Positions 55,349 to 64,000 of a DNA stretch of 64,000 bases are shown piece by piece. How positions within the stretch are numbered: position 1 is the stretch's first letter; each line of letters begins with the position of its first letter. Source of the stretch: Nemertoderma westbladi (Eukaryota; Xenacoelomorpha; Nemertodermatida; Nemertodermatidae); contig JAUCBJ010002394.1 in assembly GCA_032718475.1 (NCBI GenBank), positions 16,003-80,002 on the forward strand. The letters are read 5' to 3'. The notes under the pieces were generated by a model. It did no database searches. It saw only the letters and a program-made list of their open reading frames with translations, and had not been told where the DNA came from. A program made the position numbers and the translations under genes.

Positions 55349-57344
55349 GATGACGAAATCTGCCAGCTGTTTCTTTGTGTGTGGAAATTTCTTTGTTTGA
55401 CATATTTCAGCCAATCAGAGCTATCTCCCCGGCCATGTTAATAGCGGCCTATGGGAAATGGCGCATGCGGCACTTTTTTCCTAGAATCCTCCTTCATTCT
55501 GGATTCATTCTGAAGTTCTGACGTTTCAGACTTTGCCCAAAACATCTGACGGCTAGAGTCATAACAACGCAAATCTTTTAACTTATTTCACTCAACTTGT
55601 TTCACATCATAACACTGCACAAACTTACAATGCTTACTGACTGTTTTCACCGCACTGCTTTAATACTGTTTTATATTGTTGTTAATTTATGTTTATAATA
55701 ATGGATGTTATATTTGGAGAATACCGATAAATAATCGTAAACCCCCTCAACTTTCTTAATTACTGAGGTGAGCAGAAGGGTGTACCGGTAGCAACTGCGA
55801 CTCAAATTATAGTGGTTTTTGTGTGGATTAAATGCTATTTCATAATCCCTACGTGTGTCAGTTGCAATCCTCCTTATATATGATCAAAATCAGTGATGGT
55901 CGGCAAATTAGTGTGAATTAGTGTGAAGTTGTGTGAAGGTTAATAAAGCATTTCCTAAAGAATGCGCTATTTGCGAGATACTATAGCCTCTAGTTGTGAT
56001 TAGTGTAAATAATAACTGTTTTATATTTAAAGCGCCACGTCCCAAAGGAACTGCTAATATTTCCCCAAAAGTAAATATAGTTGTCGGAGATTATATAGTA
56101 GCGATCTATCGAATGATACAAAGTAGCCTACACTGCAATAACTTTCTCTGGACCCGAATCCTGTCTCACACATAGTGGGTCATACGCCGCGCACAGACTG
56201 GCTTCGGCGGATGTAAATTCGGTACGCCAGGTAATTGGTAAGGGCAATAGTCGATTTATAATGAAAAGGACATTTCAATCGGCAGGTTAAACTGCTAAAG
56301 GTCTAAAAGCGCGAACACAGGTAACCCTCGAGCTGCGCCCTCGGGTTATTCCACCCCTCGGTTAAAATATACGGGAAAATAACTCGATAATCATGCAATA
56401 AGTATTGATATTTATAATTATTCGTGTGTTGACTATATTATCAATATCTTAATAATTGCCTGGAATGGTCTTTACTTAATTAGGCCTACTGATATTTGCT
56501 CTATTACTGCGTCCTAACCGAGACAATTGATGAATGTTATGCTATGAAATTACAATACCGAATGCAGGCACAGTTTCAGTTAATAATTTGACATAATTAT
56601 GAATGTTTAATTAATACGGTTAATTAATTTGCTTAATCTTTTTACTTCTTATTTACGCATTAGTCAATTAATTATTGATGGCAAACATTGATATAGCAAT
56701 ATTCAACAAAATTTTTACTAAAAGTCTATAAAAGGCAATGAGTGAATGACATCCATATTTTTCGGAATTCTTAAGTTATTTTACAGTTTAGTTGTTTAGT
56801 TATTAAGTAAAATTTTGATTTTTGTGAGGGAAAGGTGTGATGAAATTGCCATTGAACATTGGAAAAATTCAACAATACTTCACATAATATGAATTAAAAT
56901 TAATTCGATGTATTACAATAATTTTATACAGATTCTTATAACAACAAGAGGGGCCTTTGGTCTAATATGCAATAAATAGTAATCTCCACAATCCCAATCA
57001 TGCCTTGAGTTTTGAAATTAATTTGTAAATTATTTCTACACAGTTTTGTCTTTTCCCTCACTACCTTACCTATTGTATATAGGCCGCTCTTTTGTTATAT
57101 TATATTGACAACAACAAGTGAAAAATAATTACATTTACTTCTATTTATTACAATAGCAATAATTATGGGAAAAAGTGTGTAAAATGACAAAATAAAACCA
57201 ATGCAAAAATTTTTCCAAAAAACGTATTGCTTGTTCTGTTCTTGAATTCTTGAGTATTACTCGACTTAACTCGAATTACTTGACTACTACAATACTTGAG
57301 AGGTAAAACGACTTAATATATATTATGCTGACGGCAGTTGTTTG
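55349..57344. other. AT-rich intron-like DNA with a single-copy satellite relative
   Basis: No gene is seen. At about 56325-56405 the sequence CCCTCGAGCTGCGCCCTCGG, then a reversed TTATTGCATGATTATCGAG, resembles the satellite unit and its terminus in opposite orientation. The rest consists of A/T-rich blocks. Confidence 0.55.
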
Positions 57345-57595
57345 TGGGGCGAGCCACGAAGTTGGCGGAGCCTTAGCGAATTGACACTGTTAGGGGGTGG
57401 GTCAATTTATGCAAATAGTTGTCGTCGTCGTCGTCGTCGTCGTTGTCGTCGTCGAGCCACAGAAGTTGGCGGAGCCTTAGCGAATTGACACTGTTAGGGG
57501 GTGGGTCAATTTATGCAAATAGTTGTCGTCGTCGTCGTCGTCGTCGTTGTCGTCGTCGTCGTTGTCGTCGTCGTCGTTGTCATCGTCGTTACGAT
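57345..57595. repeat. Duplicated 104-bp unit with (GTC)n microsatellite
   Basis: GCGAGCCAC(A)GAAGTTGGCGGAG...CAATTTATGCAAATAGTT followed by a GTC run occurs twice (from about 57348 and 57451). The GTC runs are at 57418-57453 and 57522-57590. The Ser- or Arg-rich ORF across it is an artefact of the triplet. Confidence 0.85.
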
Positions 57596-57715
57596 TTTGA
57601 CATGCTAATAACTTTGTCGGATTTAAAGCTGCCAAGTTGAAAATTTGTAGGTATCAATATGAGCAAAAGTTGAGATTTTTGAGAGACTTTCAGACACCAT
57701 CAGTGCAATGGTCTC

Positions 57716-58616
57716 CCGCTAGAGGGCCACATGTCTAAACATTAAATGGCCACCCATTTCTTTGCTTTTAATCCGTTTAAGCTGAAACTTGGGAAGTATG
57801 TACTAGACCATTAGCTGTAAATTTCAAAGGAGGCTAATCTGTCTGCAGTTCTCCAGTCTGCCGCTAGAGGGCGAAATGTCCCGAATGTGAAATTATTCTT
57901 CCATTTAGTTGTTTATGATCTGATTACGCTGAAACTTGTCATATATGTACTAGATGACATCCTGAGTCTTTGTGTGGATTGTAATCGGTCCGAAGTTTTC
58001 CAGTCTCCCGCTAGAGGGCCACATGTCTAAACATTAAATGGCCACCCATTTCTTTGCTTTTAATCCGTTTAAGCTGAAACTTGGGAAGTATGTACTAGAC
58101 CATTAGCTGTAAATTTCAAAGGAGGCTAATCTGTCTGCAGTTCTCCAGTCTGCCGCTAGAGGGCGAAATGTCCCGAATGTGAAATTATTCTTCCATTTAG
58201 TTGTTTATGATCTGATTACGCTGAAACTTGTCATATATGTACTAGAAGACATCCTAAGTCTTTGTGTGGACAGTAATCGGTCCGGAGTTTTCGAGTCTGC
58301 CGCTAGAGGGCGAAATGTAGGAAAGTGATAACCTTTGCGAATTCCTTGATCTTAATCTATTTAAGCTGAATTTTGGAATATACAGTACCGGTATGTACTA
58401 GACCACATGCCTCGTCTTTGTGAGGAAGGTGATCGATCCGTAGTTCTTTAATATGCCGCTAGAGGGCTAAATGTATGAAAGTGAAAACCTTCCAACATTT
58501 CGTTATTTATGATCCGTCAATCGGAAACTTGGTAGATATGTAATAGACCATAGGATGTGGCTTTGTAGGGAAACTAATCCTTCCTTCTTCAGTTACCCAG
58601 TCTCCCGCTAGAGGGT
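57716..58616. repeat. Tandem repeat of about 147 bp with a CTCF-like motif
   Basis: CCGCTAGAGGG(C) occurs at 57716, 57861, 58008, 58153, 58300, 58456 and 58605, spaced 145-156 bp. Units 1-2 and 3-4 form a near-exact 292-bp duplicated dimer; later units are more diverged. CCGCTAGAGGGCG fits the CTCF core consensus CCRSYAGRKGGCR at all 13 positions. Diverged inverted copies lie at 7690 and 7846, and a single one near 63585. No coding. Confidence 0.85.
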
Positions 58617-59445
58617 TAACGTTTTCCGGGAAAATCTTCTCCTATGTTTTTATAATCCTTTCGAGTTGATACTTAGCATTAACTCATTTCACGTGCTGCG
58701 CGAAGGCCCCACTTCGTGTATCTGTAATGTTTCAAACTAATTATATTTCTTCTGTAGAAAATATTATCTTTACTATTATTTTCCTTGTGACGGGATCCCC
58801 GAGTTAGCGAGGGAATCCCGACCGATGTGTTTGCTTTTGGATAATACGCGTCGCCGCATCCGCTGGCTGCTGGAAGGCTTTTGGTACCTGAAAGGCCGGA
58901 GGCCGAAAGAATAAATGAGTTTTTAGTGGCAGTTGTTTGTAATGTCAGAATACAATAATAGCACAGTCAGAATACAATATTAGCACGGTTAATGACGACG
59001 ACGACGGTCTAAACCGTCTTGCTTCCACAGCACTACACAAACCAACTGAACAAAAGGGAAAAAAGGCAACGGTTATATTACTAACACATATGGAATATTG
59101 CTACTTGTTACGTGGCCTGGCCAATTGATGGCCAATTTCCGCTAGGTAGTGCAGCGAATTGGACCCGCTCCCATTCCTCCTATTGAAGTAGTACAGTATT
59201 AGATTCTATTCGTCATTGTTGAGAAAAATCAACTATGTTGTATATTTGTGACTGTAAAGTGGGGTGATTGGGCGGGTTTTCTGTCGTCTCCTATTTTTTT
59301 CGCTTCCCGCAACCTTCGCCTCTAGTCGTTATCCTACCTCATGAATCTCTCTACCTCTATCTTACCAGAACCTAGCACACGCATCGCTATTTATACTGTA
59401 TCACGAAGTGTTCACACGAAGTTACAAAAAAATAACTTTTATTAG
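58617..59445. other. Intron-like sequence before host exon 2
   Basis: No gene. A small palindrome-like GGGATCCCCGAGTTAGCGAGGGAATCCC lies at about 58793-58820, and a short GACGAC run at about 58993. The end carries the acceptor AACTTTTATTAG for the exon at 59446. Confidence 0.5.
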
Positions 59446-59633
59446 GTGAAGATTGTTCTCTACAACAGTGATGGAAACGTAAACACTCGGATCTCATTCT
59501 GGGGTGCTGGACGTACAAAAAGTAACTTCTTCCTAAAAGATCATATGATTAGTGGTGAATCCTCTATTACCAACGTTGGTCCAACTTATAGTGTCGGATA
59601 TTTCTTTTCAATAATTGGTGAAACACTTTGGGG
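59446..59633 (+). CDS. Internal exon of a host gene (candidate, follows 7152 exon)
   Basis: The acceptor TTTTATTAG ends at 59445 and a perfect donor GG/GTAAGT begins at 59634. The frame VKIVLYNSDGNVNTRISFWG, then GRTKSNFFLKDHMISGESS and GYFFSIIGETLWG, is open through the exon and would stop at once if not spliced (TAA at 59635). It enters in phase 0, fitting the phase-0 end at 7318, and leaves in phase 2. The content fits the second half of the domain begun at 7152 (VK.VLY...G...F.G...NFF...FSI.G). It is not similar to any mobile element in the window. The family cannot be named. Confidence 0.65.
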
Positions 59634-59960
59634 GTAAGTGGTGGGTAATTGTATTGTAGATAATGTATAAGTTAAGAAACCTACAGTAAAACCCTCTGAT
59701 ATTGTTTTTTTTTTTTTATATTATTTCGTTTTTTTTATTATAAACAAAGCTTTTTGTTTTCAGACATATCTGACATTAAGCCTGTAAAATAAAATATCCC
59801 TGAATAGTTATAAGACAATAATCAAAAAGATAAAGTTAACAAATGCCATCAACCCGCAACAATATTTTAAACCATTTCAACCATTCAATCAGACACAGAA
59901 ACACAGTACTTACATTATAATGCAGTACTTATCCAACCCGGCCTAAGCCTATCATGCTCA
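59634..59960. other. Intron start after host exon 2
   Basis: It begins with the strong donor GTAAGT. AT-rich with a poly-T run near 59707. Nothing else is seen. Confidence 0.5.
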
Positions 59961-60320
59961 GTACTTGACACAATGAACCCGGTCCTAAGATTTGGTGTCC
60001 TCAGCAGTTAGAGCCCAGCATGGACTAAATAGAGGAGTACTGGAACTACTGCTGCTCTAAATAATCGGACCTTAAGTTTCCGATTAATTCTAGGTGACTT
60101 CCAAATCCTGGAAAGCCTATTCAAGGCTGCCCATGCCTTTTCCTTACGTATTCGAAGGTCCTCACCTGACTTCCGGATCCATGATCCCAGGTAACAGAAG
60201 TCGTCCACATGCTCAAGCATACCATCCTTTGAGCTTATGCTCATCCGATCAGAGACTTGCTGAGGATTATCAAAGTTAAATGTCAAAACTTTGGTCTTTT
60301 TGGAGTTAATAAAAAGACCA

Positions 60321-60896
60321 GTACCTTGGATCATGGATAGAGAGTAGCAAAAAGGACATAGAAGTTAGGAAAGCAAAGGCTTGGGTAGCTCTATCAAAAA
60401 TGGATACCATCTGGAAATCAGATCTCTCCAGGCACCTGACCTGAAGTCTAAGTTCTTTTAAGCCACAGTGGAAAGTGTATTTTAATACGGGGGTGAGACC
60501 TGGACACTGACTAAATCACTTGAACAACGAATTAATGGTTGCTACACAAGACTACTAAGGGCAGCCCTAAACATCAGCTGGAGACAACACATGACAAACA
60601 CCGAGCTTTATGGTACAATACCACCTGTATCAACCACCAGCCGTGAACGCAGATTAAGATTCAGTGGGCACTGCTGCAAAAGTAAAGACGAGGTCATACC
60701 AGAACTACTTCTCTGGCAACCAACTCATGGAAAGCGTAGTTGTGGACGACTGGCCAAACATATATAGATCAACTTGAAAGGGATACGGAAAAGGGAAAGG
60801 GAAACGAAATTGCGACAACTATGGAGAATCTGGAAGCCTGAGAGGATCTCATTTCCACTGCCCGAGTTCATTCGACCTAGTAGTAGTAGTAGTAGT
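60321..60896 (+). mobile_element. LINE family B, 5'-truncated insertion
   Basis: Sequence of the family B C-terminal region (colinear with the complement of 10803-11350) ends in CATTCGACCTAGTAGTAGTAG. It is flanked by the 10-bp duplication AAAAAGACCA (60311-60320 and 60897-60906), splitting family A in register. 5' truncation, microsatellite tail and target duplication are the marks of target-primed reverse transcription. Confidence 0.93.
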
Positions 60897-62498
60897 AAAA
60901 AGACCAACACTAGAAGCAGCCTGTTCTAATGAGCTGAGGAGCCGTTGGGCTCCCTCTAGTATTTCTGAGAGTACTCCTAACTCATCAGCAAAGTCTAGAT
61001 CAGTTAGGTACTTGGCAGGATTTCCTCGACTTCTGGAGCCAGTAGGCCTTGAAGAAGTCAACAAAGATAACAGCCAGATGCCTGTCTTTTTTTTGACTCT
61101 TCAATTATCCTTCTAAGTGCCAAAATGGGCTCCATGGTACCACGACCTTTATGGAACCCATTCTGATTCCCACGGAGCAGTCTCTCAATGGATCCCTGGT
61201 GCGATTTAATATAATTCTATTGTATACCTTTGCAGCAATCGAGATTAATGAGATTCTCCGACAACCATAGAATGTTAGGTTGCCCTTCTTGGGAACTGGC
61301 ACGAACTTATCTGTATTCATTTCTTGGGGGACTCTTGTTGTTCTGTACATGTCTAATATGATGGGATAGGTAAGCTTTAAACACTCAGGTATTTTAAAGA
61401 CCTCAGCGAGGACACCTTCTACTCTACTGGGACGATTGGTCTTAATGCTCTTTGCAGCAGCCTTAACTTCTGCAAAGGAGATATCACCAATGGGAATATA
61501 TGGGAGTACAGACTCAAACACTTTAAAGTTATCCAGTAAGCAAGTAGATTGATTTCCATGCCTGGGATGCCTGCTGTTGTCAGCATCATTGGTGCTGACT
61601 GCCTCAGAGGCAAGAACCTCATACATGTTACTCAGCTGTAGTGTGAAGCTGGATATTAGACTTGGCTGTTACAACAGAGAGGACCATTCATGCCACGGCA
61701 AAGCAGATTTCGTTGTTCTGCTAGCACGCAGACTAAGTCTTACCTTGGCCACAATAAGGCGGTGATCACTGGAGAAGTGTCGAAGTGTAAATGCATTACA
61801 GTCTTGTATAGAGCTCCTGTATTTCCTACGAAACAGAATATGGTCTATCTGGGACTTGTGACCACTGGGTCCACTATGAGTCCATAGCTTTCCAGTTCGT
61901 ATCTTGAAATGGGATCCAGCCGAAAACAATCCATTTCCAGAGATAAAATCATGAAGATGGATGGAATTTCGGTTAACACTATTGCTATAGACCCAGGGCG
62001 ATGCAGGTGATTGATGCAGACTTGCATTAAAGTCTCCCAGGAATGTTAAGAATGCATGCTGATCCACTCCATCAGTAGCTGCTTGTAGATTGTGGTAGAA
62101 ATTTTCCACCTCCTCTACAGGGGCAACACTAGTTGGAGACTAGCACACAATCAGAACCACCTTAGGAAACTTCTTAGCGAGTCTTCCAGAAGATGAGAAG
62201 TGGCAACGGATGATGCAGTTAATGATTTGATCTATTTTGTCCAACGCTGCATGTGCAGTTGGGTCCATCAACTGACCAATTCCACCATTGCCACTATCAT
62301 CTGCTTATGCGAGAGCAAGTCATCAACCGCCCCCCATGTCCATAATCAGAACCTCATCAGTCTGCCCAGTCTGCATTCAGTGCTCTTGAATTCTCACTGC
62401 GCTAAGAGAAAGCTTATCTGCCAAGGCAGTCAGCTCACCTTATTGCATTGGGGACCCGAGTGTTAGGGTATAAACTGAGGCTAGTCTAGTGACTTGCC

Positions 62499-62825
62499 TC
62501 AGATATACCAATGGCCGGGTGGAACATGAGAGTAGCCTCCAATTCCAGAATCCCTCTCCCCCTCACAATCCGGCCTCCCTGGTGACCCAGGGTTTGGGCC
62601 AGAAAGGTCATCAGGAAAGGGACTCAAAGAATTGTTGGCTGCTCTCTCTCCAGTAGGGGATGACACAGGCAGCCGGTCAGGAGTTAACTGACGCCTGTGA
62701 GGCCGATTGTGTCCGGTAATTCCACTGGCCTCTAGTGGCCGGACCTCCGCATTACTAATGTAATCCATAGTGGGGGTTGGGGGGTGCTTTTTTTGCCGAG
62801 TCAGCTCTCGGGGCAAATACCACAC
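62499..62825 (-). pseudogene. Upstream ORF segment of LINE family A
   Basis: A 108-codon frame (MWYLPRELTRQKKHPPTP...) with Pro/Ser-rich, charged residues, ending shortly before the conserved SLASVYTLTLGSPM region that leads into the endonuclease. It could be an ORF1-like or N-terminal part of the LINE. It lacks recognisable RRM or zinc fingers. Its link to the endonuclease frame is broken by a stop. Confidence 0.45.
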
Positions 62826-63240
62826 CCTGGTGTGCCATTCCTCAGGGTGGGTGACGCAAGGGAGTCAGATATGAGGCCTATCACCCATATCTACTCTGGC
62901 GCACATGACCCACCATTGGCTGTTGCAGCTCATCTGCTGGGTCATGCCCTGTACCCTTGCTGCCAGGTGCAGGTCGCAGTGGAGTGCTCTCAGAGTGGAC
63001 ATGAGAACACTCTACTCCTGACCAGCCATTGGTAGATCACCATCTGCCTGGTCAGGCCATATACCCCTGCAGCCAAGTATACGGGTCCTTAATCCAGGAC
63101 CAAGGGCGTCCTTATCCCAGAACGGAGGGGGTCCTCGTTACAGGACCAGATTTGCCCTAGTAAGAGGGTCTATGCAGCTACAGGTGGCACCTCCTTTATG
63201 CTGCATGGAGGTGGCAAGTTATCTTGATCAATGACCTAGA

Positions 63241-64000
63241 ATACCTGACCTGACCTGATAAGTCATATAGTTGGGGGGGGGGGGGGGGGGTGGGGGGTGG
63301 TTGGTCCCAAGTCTTAAACCCTTAACCTTATGCACCAAATTATCATTTCATATATTTGAACATCTGCTCAGCCTATTTGCCATGGTAACTTGATTTTCTA
63401 ATTGACCTCGATCGCATCGGCTATGGCCCTTAAGGGGGGGGGGGGGTACACCCCCCTATGGACCTTTTTTGCAAATGGCTATAATTTCTACTTGTGTGTA
63501 ATTTTGTATATTTTATACCTTTCGGGGGATTAACATATGGCCAAAGATTGGGTTCAAAAAAAAAATTTTCAAATTTGCATAGCCCTCTAGCGGCCACCAG
63601 CGAAATTGTTAATTTCACTAAAAACACTACTAGTCTCACAATTTTGGGCGAAAATTTTCGAAACTTGGTTTTTCTGAATCAGCATCCTCGGCTCCACAAA
63701 ACTTATCGGTTACATTTTTTATTTAGGTCTTAAATATTTTTTAAATATTATTAACTAATATTAATTATTACTTAATAGATATTAACTGATTTCAAGAAAT
63801 TAATATGGCACAATTCAAAATTCTAACCGATAACTTTTGATCAAATCCCGAAAAGAAATCAAATAAAAAAAAAATTTCGAAAATTGGTTAAGAAATGGCT
63901 GAGTAGTAGTATTTTGAATGTGAAAAATACAATTCCGAGATAAACGCATTTAAAGTTTAAGAACAATATATTTCAAATGTTCCCGCTATTTTCAGTACTG
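63241..64000. other. Intron-like DNA with G-runs
   Basis: Two long G runs (63271-63290 and 63436-63447; the second is followed by TACACCCCCC, making a short palindrome) and one more CCCTCTAGCGGCCA motif near 63585. The rest is AT-rich. No gene is supported. Confidence 0.5.

Larger units (their letters stand above)
59961..63240 (-). mobile_element. LINE family A, longest copy including 5' UTR, rearranged
   Basis: A minus-strand copy. From 63240 leftwards: a GC-rich 5' UTR (to about 62830) with CCTGACCTGACCTG, an upstream ORF piece (62499-62825, ending ...PPGHWYI), an endonuclease region with GDFNASLH (61669-62109), an RT region (61105-61626) and the late RT/C-terminal block (59961-60334, 60897-61064). 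It is split by LINE family B at 60321-60896 and has large deletions near 61048 and 61550. The 3' end is missing. Useful because it shows the family's upstream sequence, absent in the 18035 copy. Confidence 0.9.

Noticed and set aside
57419-57640. Ser/Arg-rich ORF
   Set aside because: It is only the (GTC)n triplet read in frame.

Overview
This is a piece of a large, repeat-rich animal genome, most probably a marine invertebrate (the exact taxon cannot be fixed from sequence). It is not prokaryotic: there are GT/AG splice signals, LINEs with APE endonuclease and reverse transcriptase, BEL/Pao and Gypsy LTR retrotransposons, and satellite DNA. Almost every long ORF belongs to a transposable element. 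The only likely host coding sequence is two short plus-strand exons (7152-7318 and 59446-59633). Their phases match, so they may be neighbouring exons of one secreted-domain-like gene split by an intron of about 52 kb that has filled with mobile DNA.

Layout. 1-518: a 163-bp tandem repeat. 523-3041: a decayed LINE (called family A here), minus strand. 3042-5890: a Gypsy remnant, minus strand. 6926-7066: a G-rich minisatellite just before host exon 1. 8359-9580: two family A scraps. 10803-13284 plus 28017-28427: one minus-strand LINE of a second family (B), split by BEL element 1 (13285-28016), which has 1.4-kb LTRs and a 5-bp target duplication CAGTT. 28428-36452: about 297 copies of a 27-bp satellite unit. 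36591-51837: BEL element 2, with long LTRs and a decayed gag-pol. 51838-52375: more of the same satellite. 52428-54730: family A LINE split by a solo LTR of element 1 (duplication TCATT). 54881-55066: a perfect 76-bp inverted repeat. 57345-58616: tandem repeats carrying a CTCF-like motif every 147 bp or so. 59961-63240: a long minus-strand family A LINE split by a 5'-truncated family B insertion (duplication AAAAAGACCA).

BEL element 1 is the most unusual object. It encodes a 63-residue leader ORF overlapping gag, a gag with a long coiled coil and zinc knuckles, a protease reached by an apparent -1 frameshift at T TTA AAA, and an integrase with an intact DDE triad. It has no reverse transcriptase or RNase H of its own: protease and integrase lie in one frame with that block missing, and a LINE with an intact 965-codon ORF sits exactly in the gap. 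After integrase, where other elements carry env, it has a third ORF. This ORF looks like a degenerate RNase D/WRN-type 3'-5' exonuclease fold followed by two CCHC zinc knuckles. BEL element 2 also carries a post-integrase ORF (a Cys-rich finger plus an Arg-rich tail), and nine copies of a 20-nt hairpin motif are scattered through its coding and non-coding parts.

Five of the in-frame stops in the two BEL elements are TGA, and four of them are well explained by CGA to TGA changes, the mark expected of CpG methylation and deamination. The nesting order is readable: family B LINE, then BEL element 1, then family A LINE inside it.
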